Shown: positions 27,549 through 35,990 of the stretch, piece after piece
Layout of the letters: each line of letters starts with the position of its first letter
Numbering within the stretch: position 1 is the first letter of the stretch
DNA from: Tenacibaculum singaporense
GTDB lineage: Bacteria; Bacteroidota; Bacteroidia; Flavobacteriales; Flavobacteriaceae
Direction of reading: 5' to 3'
DNA length: 64,000 nt
Assembly (NCBI RefSeq): GCF_003867015.1
Contig: NZ_CP032548.1
Span: forward strand, 1,617,001-1,681,000
Notes under the pieces: model-generated
Database searches by the model: none
Told to the model about the DNA's origin: nothing
The model's input: the letters and a program-made list of their open reading frames with translations, nothing else
Made by a program: the position numbers and the translations under genes

Positions 27549-29224
27549 AACCCTACAGCGGTGTCGTCTCCTCTAGGATCTGCACCGCCTTCTAGTTTTC
27601 CGTTAGGAAGCACTAAAATAGCATCTACTTTTCCTATAACAGGTGAGTTTGTTTCATCTAATTTGTATCCTAATTGTTGTAAGTCTTTTTTTACTTGTTC
27701 GTCAAAACCTTTGGGTTCCATTTTAATTACATCTGGTAACCATTGATGGTGAAAACGTGGTTGATTCACGGCTTCTTGCATTCCCATGTCAAATTCATGT
27801 ACATTTAAAATGGTTTGTAATACAGAAGTAATAATGGTTGAGCCACCAGGAGTTCCTACAACCATGTATAGCTGATTATTTTTTTCTATAATAGTAGGAG
27901 TCATAGAACTCAGCATGCGTTTTTCGGGTTCTATTTTATTCGCTTCAGCTCCAACTAAACCAAACATATTCGGCACACCAGGTTTGCTTGAAAAATCATC
28001 CATTTCATTGTTTAAGAAAAAGCCTAAATCTGAACAATATAGCTTAGAACCGTAAGCTCCATTAATGGTTGTTGTGGCTGAAATAGCATTTCCAAATTGA
28101 TCAACAATAGAGTAGTGGGTGGTTTCATCACTTTCAACCATTGTAATATTTCCATGAGAAACATCGGTAGAAGAAGTAGCTTTTTCAAAAGAAAAATCAT
28201 TCATGCGATTTTTTGTGTATTCTTTACTGATGAGTGTTTTAATAGGAATTTCTACAAAATCAGGGTCTCCTAAATAAAAACTTCTATCTGCATAAGCTCT
28301 ACGTTCTGCTTCAGTAATTACCTGCATAGCTTTTGTTGAATTATGGCCGTATTTATCTAAATCAAATGGTTCAATTCCGTTCATAATTTGTGCTAAACAA
28401 ATTCCCCCACTAGCAGGTGGAGACATAGAAATAATTCGTAAATCGTCGTAGGTAAAAGTGATTGGAGTTCTCCATCTAGCTTCATACTTAGCCAAATCTT
28501 CTTCGGTCATAATTCCGCCATTGTTTTGCATAAAATCAACAAGGCGTCTAGCGGTTTCTCCTTTGTAAAACTCATCACGACCATTTTCTGCAATACGTTC
28601 TAAAGTTGCTGCTAAAGCAGGGTATTTGATGGTGTCTCCCTTTTTCCAAGGTTTGTCAAAAAGAATAGAATCTTTATTTACTTCTAAAAAATAATGTTGA
28701 TACTTTTTTATACGGTTTTCTTGTTTTTGAGTAACTACAACACCTTTTTTAGCTAATGCTATTACAGGGGCTAAAATCTCTTGGATAGGTAATGAACCAA
28801 ATTTTTTATGGGTAGCAAAAACACCAGCTACTGTTCCTGGGATTCCTACTGCCATAGCTCCTAAAGTACTTTTGTTTTTAATTACATTTCCTAAGCTATC
28901 TAAATACATGTCTTTATGAGCAGCAAGTGGTGCTTTTTCGCGATAGTCTAGTGCACCAATTTCTCCTGTATTTTTTCGATAAACCATAAATCCACCACCG
29001 CCAAGATTACCAGCATAAGGATACGCTACTGCTAAGGCTAACTCTGTGGCTACCATAGCGTCGAAAGCATTTCCTCCTTTTTGTAAAATATCCGAACCAA
29101 TTTTTGAAGCTTCTTTACGGGCAGAAACTACCATGGCTTTTTCGGTAATTGTACCTACAACTCTTTCTTTTTTACAGCTGTATAATACTGTGAGTATTAA
29201 AAAAAATAAGAATGCTTTTTTCAT
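27545..29224 (-). CDS. ggt: Gamma-glutamyltransferase (lipoprotein)
   Basis: The precursor has 559 residues and self-cleaves before the catalytic Thr368 in [10 protein letters not shown] to give two subunits. [29 protein letters not shown] and [12 protein letters not shown] are further family signatures. It transfers or hydrolyses the gamma-glutamyl group of glutathione and related peptides in the periplasm. The N-terminus (LTVLYSC) fits a lipoprotein signal with Cys17. It sits convergent to the GH16-like gene and seven bases downstream of acpH. Confidence 0.96.
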   Translation of the reverse strand: MKKAFLFFLILTVLYSCKKERVVGTITEKAMVVSARKEASKIGSDILQKGGNAFDAMVATELALAVAYPYAGNLGGGGFMVYRKNTGEIGALDYREKAPLAAHKDMYLDSLGNVIKNKSTLGAMAVGIPGTVAGVFATHKKFGSLPIQEILAPVIALAKKGVVVTQKQENRIKKYQHYFLEVNKDSILFDKPWKKGDTIKYPALAATLERIAENGRDEFYKGETARRLVDFMQNNGGIMTEEDLAKYEARWRTPITFTYDDLRIISMSPPASGGICLAQIMNGIEPFDLDKYGHNSTKAMQVITEAERRAYADRSFYLGDPDFVEIPIKTLISKEYTKNRMNDFSFEKATSSTDVSHGNITMVESDETTHYSIVDQFGNAISATTTINGAYGSKLYCSDLGFFLNNEMDDFSSKPGVPNMFGLVGAEANKIEPEKRMLSSMTPTIIEKNNQLYMVVGTPGGSTIITSVLQTILNVHEFDMGMQEAVNQPRFHHQWLPDVIKMEPKGFDEQVKKDLQQLGYKLDETNSPVIGKVDAILVLPNGKLEGGADPRGDDTAVGF

Positions 29225-29230
29225 GCGTTG

Positions 29231-29818
29231 TTAACCTAATTCTTTTAGTTTTTGATGAGAGAATACACGAAGGTCTTCAAAAAAAGTAGTGAAATCATTT
29301 TCGAAAATCTGATAATTTTCTAACAAATCTCCAGTCGCTAAATTCATTTTTGACTTCCCATTAGTGCGTCTATTCATTCCGTTTAGGACTTCCTGAATTC
29401 CTTTGGCAAATTGATAATTGTATAGCCAATTATATTGTATCATATAAGGGAGCATTTCTTGTGTTCTTTCAGGAAGGATATCAATATTTTCTTGGAGTAA
29501 ATTATAGACAGAGTTTACATAGACGTCTAGTGGAATTTGCGAATAATTTTTCCAGTTTTTAGATAAAAAATGATCATAAAAAATATCGATGATTACTCCG
29601 TCATAATGACGATATCTTTCGTGAAGGCGACGTTTGCTGATTCTAACAATTTTATGCGCATCTGTATAGGTGTCAATTTCGCGATGTAGCAAAATCCCTT
29701 TTTGAATGTCTTCATGATAGTGAGAGAAGTTTCTTCCTTTTACATGGTCGGCAATAAAGTTTCCAATCATAACATTTGTATTGCTTTCAGAAAGGTATAA
29801 GTGCGCTAAAAAATTCAT
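29231..29818 (-). CDS. acpH: Acyl carrier protein phosphodiesterase (DUF479)
   Basis: The protein has 195 residues from the ATG at 29818, giving the family N-terminus MNFLAHLYLS; the frame extends nine codons further but those are not conserved-looking. The motif MIGNFIADHVKG and the GILLHREIDTYTD and YDHFLSKNW stretches mark the AcpH family, which removes phosphopantetheine from acyl carrier protein. ggt follows seven bases after its stop codon. Confidence 0.92.
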   Translation of the reverse strand: MNFLAHLYLSESNTNVMIGNFIADHVKGRNFSHYHEDIQKGILLHREIDTYTDAHKIVRISKRRLHERYRHYDGVIIDIFYDHFLSKNWKNYSQIPLDVYVNSVYNLLQENIDILPERTQEMLPYMIQYNWLYNYQFAKGIQEVLNGMNRRTNGKSKMNLATGDLLENYQIFENDFTTFFEDLRVFSHQKLKELG

Positions 29819-29834
29819 TTTATAAATGTAAACA

Positions 29835-29864
29835 AAAAACCACAACTGAAAAGCTGTGGTTTTA
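29835..29864 (-). terminator. Terminator downstream of pepD
   Basis: Arms AAACCACA and TGTGGTTT pair around a short loop and are followed on the minus strand by T6. It lies between pepD and acpH, so acpH is probably transcribed from its own start. Confidence 0.75.
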
Positions 29865-29882
29865 AAGTTTATGAGGGAATAT

Positions 29883-31346
29883 TTAATTCTTAACAGGAGT
29901 ATTCTTTAAAATTTCTAATAAGAACTTCCAGAATTTTTGTGTTGATGATATTTGTGCACGTTCATCAGGTGAGTGTGCACCTTTAATATTTGGACCGAAA
30001 GAAACCATATCCATTTCTGGATAGTTTTGGCCTAAAATACCACATTCTAATCCAGCATGACATGCCGCTACAATAGGTTTTTCGTTGTGTAACTCTTCGT
30101 ATAAATTAGTTACAGTTTTTAAAATCTCAGAATTTACATTTGGTAACCATCCAGGATACGAACCTGAAAATTCTACATCAAAACCAGCTAATTCAAAAGA
30201 TGAACGTAACGAGTTAGCTAAATCCCACTTGTTAGTTTCTGAAGAAGAACGTGTTAAACATCCAATTTTAATAGCGCCGTCTTTTACAATAATACGAGCA
30301 ATGTTGTTTGAAGTTTCTACTAAGCCTTCAATATCAGGACTCATTCGATATACACCATTTAAAGCAGCATAAACCGCTTTAATTAATCCTTCTTGAACGC
30401 CTAAATCCATTACAGTTTGAGGAGTGTCAACTTCTTTTAATTCAATAGTTAGATTAGGCTCTAGTGTTGAAAATTCAGATTTGATGTTGTTGATAAGCTC
30501 ATGAATTTCAAATAAGAAAGGTTCTTTAGAAACAGCATCAATAACTACAGTAGAAAAGCTTTCGCGAGGAATAGCATTACGTAAACTACCTCCGTTAATT
30601 TCCGAAACACGTAATCCGAAGTTTGTAAAACCATCAAATAATAAACGGTTCATAATTTTGTTAGCGTTTCCTAAACCTTTAATAATATCCATTCCTGAGT
30701 GACCACCATTTAGTCCAGTAACAGAAATTTCATAGGCGATTGTATTTTCAGGAGTAGTTTCTTCATTGTAACTTCTAGTAGCAGTAACATCTACACCACC
30801 AGCACATCCCATTCCTATTTCATCATCTTCTTCGGTATCTAGGTTTAATAAAATTTCACCTTCTAATAAACCTCCTTCAAGTCCCATTGCACCTGTCATA
30901 CCTGTTTCTTCATCAATTGTGAATAAAGCTTCGATAGCAGGGTGAGGAATATCAGTAGACTCTAAAACTCCCATGATAGCAGCAACACCTAAACCGTTGT
31001 CAGCTCCTAAAGTAGTTCCATCAGCTTTAACCCAATCACCATCTACAAACATTTTAATTCCTTCGGTGTCAAAATCAAAAACAGTATCTGCGTTTTTTTG
31101 GTGTACCATATCTAAATGGCTTTGCATAACTACTGTTTTTCTGTCTTCCATTCCAGCTGAAGCAGGTTTGCGAATAATTACGTTTCCTACCTTGTCAACC
31201 ATGGTTTCAAGATTTAATTTCTTACCGAAATCTACCATAAATTGAATGACTCTTTCTTCTTTTTTAGAAGGGCGAGGTACAGCGTTTAAGTCGGCAAAAT
31301 TTTTCCAAACAGCTTTTGGTTCTAGGTTTCTTATCTCTGAATTCAT
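29883..31346 (-). CDS. pepD: Aminoacyl-histidine dipeptidase (PepD, M20 family)
   Basis: The enzyme has 487 residues when started at the ATG at 31346; the frame runs 24 codons further, past the probable promoter, but the N-terminus MNSEIRNLEPKAVW is the family one. Metal-site motifs are present: SHLDMVHQK, GADNGLG, DEETGMTGAMG, LDTEEDDE and the late HAGLECGIL. It hydrolyses Xaa-His dipeptides such as carnosine and related peptides with two zinc ions. It is divergent from recR. Confidence 0.95.
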   Translation of the reverse strand: MNSEIRNLEPKAVWKNFADLNAVPRPSKKEERVIQFMVDFGKKLNLETMVDKVGNVIIRKPASAGMEDRKTVVMQSHLDMVHQKNADTVFDFDTEGIKMFVDGDWVKADGTTLGADNGLGVAAIMGVLESTDIPHPAIEALFTIDEETGMTGAMGLEGGLLEGEILLNLDTEEDDEIGMGCAGGVDVTATRSYNEETTPENTIAYEISVTGLNGGHSGMDIIKGLGNANKIMNRLLFDGFTNFGLRVSEINGGSLRNAIPRESFSTVVIDAVSKEPFLFEIHELINNIKSEFSTLEPNLTIELKEVDTPQTVMDLGVQEGLIKAVYAALNGVYRMSPDIEGLVETSNNIARIIVKDGAIKIGCLTRSSSETNKWDLANSLRSSFELAGFDVEFSGSYPGWLPNVNSEILKTVTNLYEELHNEKPIVAACHAGLECGILGQNYPEMDMVSFGPNIKGAHSPDERAQISSTQKFWKFLLEILKNTPVKN

Positions 31347-31404
31347 GTGAATTGAAGTTTTAATTTTAAAGCTACGAAGATACTTAATCCTTATCGAAAA
31401 ATTG

Positions 31405-31419
31405 TAAATTCGCAACATG
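31405..31419 (+). promoter_or_regulatory. -7-like element of recR, 4 bases from the start codon
   Basis: TAAATTCG (31405-31412) matches TAnnTTTG with one change and is followed by four bases and the recR ATG at 31417. This is the same geometry as at murQ and trmD. Confidence 0.4.
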
Positions 31420-32034
31420 GATTTTTCGTCGAAATTATTAGAAAATGCAGTAAATGAAGTAAGTCGATTGCCAGGAATTGGTAAGCGAACAGCACTTCGT
31501 TTGGTGTTACATTTATTAAAACAACCGAAAGAAAATACGAAGTATTTGGCAGAGGCTTTAACGCACTTACGTAACGATGTAAAATCGTGTAAGAAATGTC
31601 ATAATATTTCTGATACAGTGTTATGTGATATTTGTAGTAATCCGAAGCGAAATGCTGAGATTGTATGTGTAGTGGAGGATATTCGTGATGTAATGGCGAT
31701 TGAAAATACAGCGCAATACAGAGGTTTGTATCATGTGTTAGGAGGGAAGATTTCTCCTATTGAAGGAATTGGACCTCAAAACTTACAAATAGAATCTTTA
31801 GTTGAAAAAGTAAAAGAAGGAGAGGTTAAAGAACTGATTTTTGCCTTAAGTTCTACCATGGAAGGAGATACAACGAACTTTTATATTTACAAACAGATAG
31901 AAAAATACGGAGTAACTACATCAACCATTGCTAGAGGAATCTCGGTAGGAGATGAGTTAGAATATGCAGATGAGGTTACACTTGGGCGAAGTATTGTAAA
32001 TAGGATACCGTTTACTCAATCATTAAAAGGATAA
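31417..32034 (+). CDS. recR: Recombination protein RecR
   Basis: The protein has 205 residues. The helix-hairpin-helix ([17 protein letters not shown], 18-34), the four-cysteine zinc finger (C58, C61, C70, C73) and a Toprim domain beginning with [14 protein letters not shown] are all in order, followed by [17 protein letters not shown] and [15 protein letters not shown]. RecR works with RecO/RecF to load RecA on gapped DNA. It has its own hairpin terminator. Confidence 0.97.
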   Translation: MDFSSKLLENAVNEVSRLPGIGKRTALRLVLHLLKQPKENTKYLAEALTHLRNDVKSCKKCHNISDTVLCDICSNPKRNAEIVCVVEDIRDVMAIENTAQYRGLYHVLGGKISPIEGIGPQNLQIESLVEKVKEGEVKELIFALSSTMEGDTTNFYIYKQIEKYGVTTSTIARGISVGDELEYADEVTLGRSIVNRIPFTQSLKG

Positions 32035-32072
32035 AAAAACAGCTTTGAAATTATTTCAAAGCTGTTTTTTTG
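32034..32072 (+). terminator. Terminator downstream of recR
   Basis: A hairpin with arms AACAGCTTTGAAAT and ATTTCAAAGCTGTT is followed by a T run, and mirrored A's allow it to work for the convergent lipoprotein gene as well. Confidence 0.85.
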
Positions 32073-32090
32073 TTGTTAAATGTAAAAAGA

Positions 32091-32492
32091 TTATTTTCTC
32101 TTAAAAACAGTTATGTCTGTAAGAGTTTCACCATTATATTCCTGTTTATATACAGATGTCATAGTGTTACCATTATCAGAAAAAGTAATACTTGTGTTAG
32201 ATGATTCACCATTATGAATTCTTGAATAAATTCCATTTCCTTTGTTAGTCCATGTTGCAGAAAACTCATCCTCTATAACACATTTGTTCTCAATAGACTC
32301 ATATGATGTTGAGTTAAAGGTTCCGTTTTCGTTAAAAGTAACAGAAGTTTTTTTCTCACACTCACTTACTTCTATACCTTCTTCCGAAAATTTATACCAA
32401 GTACCAACTATAGGGTCTAAATTGTTTTCATCTTCAGAAGAACAGGCTAGTAAGCTAAACATAGCAATTGTTAAAACTAAAATTTTTTTCAT
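32091..32492 (-). CDS. Lipocalin-like lipoprotein
   Basis: The protein has 133 residues with a lipoprotein signal (AMFSLLACSSED, Cys17). The mature part begins DPIVGTWYKFSEEG and contains FNENGTFNS, a pattern of small flavobacterial lipocalin-like-domain proteins (single beta-barrel that may bind a small hydrophobic ligand). Two cysteines (CEKK and NKC) in the mature part could form a disulfide. No partner gene or function can be assigned. Confidence 0.85.
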   Translation of the reverse strand: MKKILVLTIAMFSLLACSSEDENNLDPIVGTWYKFSEEGIEVSECEKKTSVTFNENGTFNSTSYESIENKCVIEDEFSATWTNKGNGIYSRIHNGESSNTSITFSDNGNTMTSVYKQEYNGETLTDITVFKRK

Positions 32493-32560
32493 AGTTTAAT
32501 ATAGTTTAAGATTTAAAATTTGTCGCGAAAGTAGTAAAGTTACTCGTTAGAAAAAAGAAA

Positions 32561-33151
32561 TTAATTGTTAGTTTTCTTGTCCTCATCCATCAACTCTTGT
32601 TCGTATTTATCCCACGATTTTTTAGCTCTTACTTTTTTGTAATAACGAATGCCAATCATTAATAATATTCCAAATAGAATAATTCCTACCACACCCCAGA
32701 TCCAGTTAATAGCACTTTTTAAAACGACTAAAAATACAACAGCGAATAAAATTACAGTTGGAATTTCATTAAACATGCGAAGCTTATTAGGTGAGTATTT
32801 AATCTCATCACGTTGTAGTTCTTTATAGATTTTGTGACAAAATCCGTGATAAAAATACAGCGCTAATACGAAGGCTAATTTTACATGCATCCAAGGCATT
32901 TTTAAGTAATAAGGATTTTTATATAGCATCCAAAAAGCAAAGAAACTAGCTAAAAATAGAGAAGGCCAAGTAATAATATACCATAAACGTTTAGACATTA
33001 ACTTGTATTGAGTTTGCAATATAGACTTGGCAGGTTCGTCTTTTTTTTCTGCTTCTACATGGTAAATAAACAGACGACCTATATAAAATAATCCGGCAAA
33101 CCAAGTTACTACAAATATAATGTGTAATGCTTTTACGTAATAAAAATCCAT
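32561..33151 (-). CDS. hemJ: Protoporphyrinogen IX oxidase HemJ
   Basis: The protein has 196 residues and four to five membrane helices. The family residues H10 (VKALHIIFVVTWFAGLFYIG) and K91 (MPWMHVKLAFVLALYFYHG) are in place. HemJ oxidises protoporphyrinogen IX to protoporphyrin IX in the inner membrane and binds heme itself. The family is sometimes annotated only as CopD-like or UPF0093; its place next to hemH, which uses its product, supports the HemJ reading. A charged C-terminal tail follows an extra helix. It is separated from hemH by a small inverted-repeat element. Confidence 0.88.
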   Translation of the reverse strand: MDFYYVKALHIIFVVTWFAGLFYIGRLFIYHVEAEKKDEPAKSILQTQYKLMSKRLWYIITWPSLFLASFFAFWMLYKNPYYLKMPWMHVKLAFVLALYFYHGFCHKIYKELQRDEIKYSPNKLRMFNEIPTVILFAVVFLVVLKSAINWIWGVVGIILFGILLMIGIRYYKKVRAKKSWDKYEQELMDEDKKTNN

Positions 33152-33217
33152 GAGTTTTAATGTTTGAAAGTTGTAAAATTACAAGTTTTTAATTTTGTTA
33201 ACTTATAACTTGAAAGA

Positions 33218-33313
33218 GATTATCACGTCGTTATCGCTTCTCATAGTGACAGTTTTTGTGTCATTGCGAGCCTTTCGACTGTCGCTCAAGAGAAGCGAAA
33301 GCGTGGCAATCTG
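33218..33313. repeat. Pair of inverted dispersed repeats between hemH and hemJ
   Basis: The plus strand carries GTCATTGCGAG...GTGGCAATCT at 33260-33312, with an internal GAAGCGAAAGC-like part. Immediately left, at 33218-33250, the reverse strand shows a degenerate second copy (GTCACTATGAGAAGCGA...). The two copies point away from each other, like REP or BIME doublets. The right copy ends one base before the hemH stop codon. A related shorter copy occurs at 41350-41379. Confidence 0.65.
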
Positions 33314-34351
33314 TTAATTGTTTGTTGTTAACTGAAATTCATTAATCCATCCAGCTAAAACATCTACCCATTCGTCGTTGTCGTTAATACAAGGAACTGT
33401 GTAAAATTCTTCACCACCAGCTTCTAAGAACTCGTGTTTTCCTTCCATAGCTATTTCCTCTAGTGTTTCTAAACAATCAGAAACAAAAGCAGGAGTTACA
33501 ATTGCTAATTTTTTAATGCCATCTTTTTCGGCTTTATTTACAATCGTTCTGTCGGTATAGGGTTGTAACCAAGGATCTACTCCTAAACGTGATTGGAATG
33601 AGGTAGAAACTTTATTTTCGTCTAATCCTAATTCAGAAATTACATTTTTAGTGGTTTGATAACATTGATGACGATAGCAATATTTATGAGCTTCTGAAGG
33701 AGTATTACAACAACTTAAATTTCCTGCTTCAGGATTACAGTGCGATTTTGTAATGTCAGATTTTCTGATGTGACGCTCTGGAACTCCATGATAAGAGAAT
33801 AAAATATGGTCATAATCTTTATCAGATAAATAATCTTTTATGCTATTAGATAGTGCTTTGATGTATTCTGGTTTGTTGTAAAAAGCAGGTACATCGGTAA
33901 TTTTCATGTTAGGGAAGAATTCTTTTCTTAACTCTTCAGCTAATACCAAAATAGTTTCAGTAGTTGCCATGGCAAACTGAGGATATAATGGAAATAATAG
34001 TACTTCTGTAACACCTTTATCATGTAGTTCTTGTAATCCACTTTTAATTGAAGGATTTCCATAACGCATTGCCAAAGCAACAGGGAGTTCTGTTTTTGCT
34101 TGTACCTTATTTTGTAAACGTTCTGATAGTACAATTAAAGGAGAACCTTCTTTCCACCAAATTTTTTGATAGGCTTCTGCCGATTTTTTAGGACGAGTAT
34201 TTAAAATAATACCTTTAACAATAAATGTTCTTAACCAATAAGGAACGTCAATAACACGTTCATCCATTAAAAATTCTCCTAAGTATTTTTTTACGTCTTT
34301 TGGGTTTGTACTTTCTGGTGATCCAAGGTTTACTAATAAAACTCCTTTCAT
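33314..34351 (-). CDS. hemH: Ferrochelatase
   Basis: The protein has 345 residues. Key stretches are VLLVNLGSPESTNPKDVKKY at the start, ILFSYHGVPERHIRK with the catalytic histidine, SFQSRLGVDPWLQP and PAFVSDCLETLEEI with the catalytic Glu. It inserts ferrous iron into protoporphyrin IX, the last step of heme synthesis. Several cysteines (GNLSCCNTP, KYCYRHQC) lie in the middle. It is read after the TrmH-type gene with a gap of 13 bases, downstream of the AraC-type regulator, and hemJ follows on the same strand. Confidence 0.97.
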   Translation of the reverse strand: MKGVLLVNLGSPESTNPKDVKKYLGEFLMDERVIDVPYWLRTFIVKGIILNTRPKKSAEAYQKIWWKEGSPLIVLSERLQNKVQAKTELPVALAMRYGNPSIKSGLQELHDKGVTEVLLFPLYPQFAMATTETILVLAEELRKEFFPNMKITDVPAFYNKPEYIKALSNSIKDYLSDKDYDHILFSYHGVPERHIRKSDITKSHCNPEAGNLSCCNTPSEAHKYCYRHQCYQTTKNVISELGLDENKVSTSFQSRLGVDPWLQPYTDRTIVNKAEKDGIKKLAIVTPAFVSDCLETLEEIAMEGKHEFLEAGGEEFYTVPCINDNDEWVDVLAGWINEFQLTTNN

Positions 34352-34364
34352 ATTTTGGCTGAAT

Positions 34365-34880
34365 TTATTTCAGAATCTTTTTATTTAATTGGTTTGTTGT
34401 TTCGTATAGAGCAATAGCTAAACTATGAATTACATTCATGCTAGAGTTACGTCCATACATTGGTATAGCTACTGTTTCGTCTACTAAATTAACGTTTTCT
34501 ATACCATTTCTTTCGCTACCCAAAAGTAACACAATTTTAGAATGTGAAGTGAAATCGTAATCGCTAATGTTTATACTTTCATCGGTAATTTCAATACCAA
34601 TAATAGTGTTTCCTTCTTCTTTTAATTGATGGATAAGTTGTTTAAAATTCCCATAAGTATCATATGGTATTTGTTGAATAGTATTTCGAGCTGTTTTCTT
34701 AACAATTCTATTGTCTATAGAAGGAGAACTTTCATGTAAATAGATTTTAGACACTCCAAAACTTTCAGAGATACGAAAGCACATTCCTATATTTTCAGGA
34801 GTGCGGATAGCATCACATACAATAGTTACTGGGAAATCTTGCTGATTGTTTTCTATGTCGTAATGAGTTAGTTGTTTCAT
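34365..34880 (-). CDS. TrmH family (SpoU) RNA methyltransferase
   Basis: The protein has 171 residues, a compact SPOUT methyltransferase with no extra RNA-binding domain. Motif 1 is VCDAIRTPENIGMCFRISES, motif 2 is VLLLGSERNGI and motif 3 is PMYGRNSSMNVIHSLAIALY. It would 2'-O-methylate a tRNA or rRNA ribose with SAM; the site is unknown. It lies between the AraC-type regulator and hemH with 13-14 base gaps, so it is probably co-transcribed with both. Confidence 0.92.
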   Translation of the reverse strand: MKQLTHYDIENNQQDFPVTIVCDAIRTPENIGMCFRISESFGVSKIYLHESSPSIDNRIVKKTARNTIQQIPYDTYGNFKQLIHQLKEEGNTIIGIEITDESINISDYDFTSHSKIVLLLGSERNGIENVNLVDETVAIPMYGRNSSMNVIHSLAIALYETTNQLNKKILK

Positions 34881-34894
34881 TTTTTAAGACTCAT

Positions 34895-35779
34895 TTATTG
34901 TTGTAAACTCATTACATATTGTTTAGGGGTTGTGCCAAATTTCTTTTTAAAGGCAGAAATAAAGTGACTAGAAGTACTATAACCAACTTGTAACCCAACT
35001 TCGTTGACATTGTATTGGTTGCTCTCCAATAGTTTTCGAGCATGATCCATTTTATAGTCAAATAAGAAACTATATACAGTATCTCCATAAATTTGCTTGA
35101 ATCCCTCTTTTAATTTTTTAAGGTTTAAACCTACTTCGTTAGATAAGTCTTGCAAACTTGGTGGTTCACTCATTCTAGCAATGATAATATCTTTTGCTTT
35201 TCTAATTTTTAAAACCTCACGATCATCTACTAAAAAAGGACAATATTCTTCATTGGTGTTTTCGCCACTGTCAAAATGTAAACTTAATAGCTCGTATGTT
35301 TTCCCTTTAATATAAAGGTCTCGCATTGAACTTTGGTTTTTTGCCGTTAAAATCTGTTGAAGTACCAATAAAACATTAGCATTTATTTCTGCATTATCGT
35401 AATACTTTTTGTTTTTATTGTTTTCGCTTAAAAAAGGTATATAACTAGCTTCTTTAGAGAAAAAAGCATGAAATTTTTCAATAGAAATTAAAACTGAGAC
35501 CAAAGAGGTTTTAGGTAGTATTTCTAAGTTAATAGGTAAATCTTGTTGCGGGTTGTATAAGAAGATAGAATGCTTGTCTAAAACATTAAAAGTATAGCTA
35601 TTATTGTTAAAATGAAATTTGCAATTGCCTTTAACACAGTAGTGTAGTTGTATGTAAGAGTTGTCTATATCTCTTTTGAAAAACTCTGTTTTATCAGAGT
35701 TATTTTGGAATTTTAGTACAAAAAAACCTTGTTCTATAGAAACTTCTCTAAATGTACTTTCTGCGATGTTTTTTGACAT
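34895..35779 (-). CDS. AraC family transcriptional regulator next to the heme genes
   Basis: The protein has 294 residues. The C-terminal 100 residues hold two helix-turn-helix motifs of the AraC/XylS type (SLQDLSNEVGLNLKKLKEGF and NVNEVGLQVGYSTSSHFISA, closing FKKKFGTTPKQYV). The N-terminal part is a cupin-like sensor (IQLHYCVKGNCKFHFNN). In this phylum such regulators often control iron or heme uptake. It is divergent from hemA, first in a run with the methyltransferase and hemH, and has a Fur-like palindrome in its 5' region. Control of the heme genes is inferred from position. Confidence 0.93.
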   Translation of the reverse strand: MSKNIAESTFREVSIEQGFFVLKFQNNSDKTEFFKRDIDNSYIQLHYCVKGNCKFHFNNNSYTFNVLDKHSIFLYNPQQDLPINLEILPKTSLVSVLISIEKFHAFFSKEASYIPFLSENNKNKKYYDNAEINANVLLVLQQILTAKNQSSMRDLYIKGKTYELLSLHFDSGENTNEEYCPFLVDDREVLKIRKAKDIIIARMSEPPSLQDLSNEVGLNLKKLKEGFKQIYGDTVYSFLFDYKMDHARKLLESNQYNVNEVGLQVGYSTSSHFISAFKKKFGTTPKQYVMSLQQ

Positions 35780-35807
35780 GGATTTAGTGGTTTTTATAAA
35801 GCTTGTT

Positions 35808-35826
35808 ATTTAGAATGATTCTAAAA
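35808..35826. promoter_or_regulatory. Fur-family-like palindrome in the regulator-hemA intergenic region
   Basis: TTTAGAAT-G-ATTCTAAA (35809-35825) is a perfect 8-1-8 inverted repeat, the 7-1-7 layout bound by Fur-family repressors. It lies between the TATTTTTG element of the AraC-type gene (35856-35863) and its start codon. A similar ATTTAG-N7-CTAAAT stands before the sigma-factor gene at 58998-59016. Confidence 0.45.
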
Positions 35827-35855
35827 TAAAATGTTTCTCCTAGTCTATTTTACTG

Positions 35856-35863
35856 CAAAAATA
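35856..35863 (-). promoter_or_regulatory. Putative -7 element of the AraC-type regulator
   Basis: TATTTTTG on the minus strand fits TAnnTTTG and lies 77 bases before the start codon. The Fur-like palindrome would lie downstream of the transcription start, where a bound repressor could block transcription. Confidence 0.4.
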
Positions 35864-35958
35864 CACTTTTGCGTAAGTTTTTGAGGTGTTTTTAAGTGAA
35901 AAAACGAATAGCGACATTAAAAGTTCTTTTAGCGATACTTTTTTTTGTTCAATATTTA

Positions 35959-35966
35959 TATTTTTG
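35959..35966 (+). promoter_or_regulatory. Putative -7 element of hemA and the heme operon
   Basis: TATTTTTG fits TAnnTTTG and lies 24 bases before the chosen hemA start. The surroundings are A/T-rich, so chance matches are likely. Confidence 0.35.
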
Positions 35967-35990
35967 ACCGACTTTTTTGAAGAAGACTCA

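Noticed and set aside
29883..31418. Longer start for pepD overlapping the recR start
   Set aside because: The extension crosses the divergent promoter region and adds residues absent from the family; the ATG at 31346 is better.
35886..35990. GTG start of hemA with a 35-residue extension
   Set aside because: It is hydrophobic, not conserved-looking, and overlaps the probable promoter.
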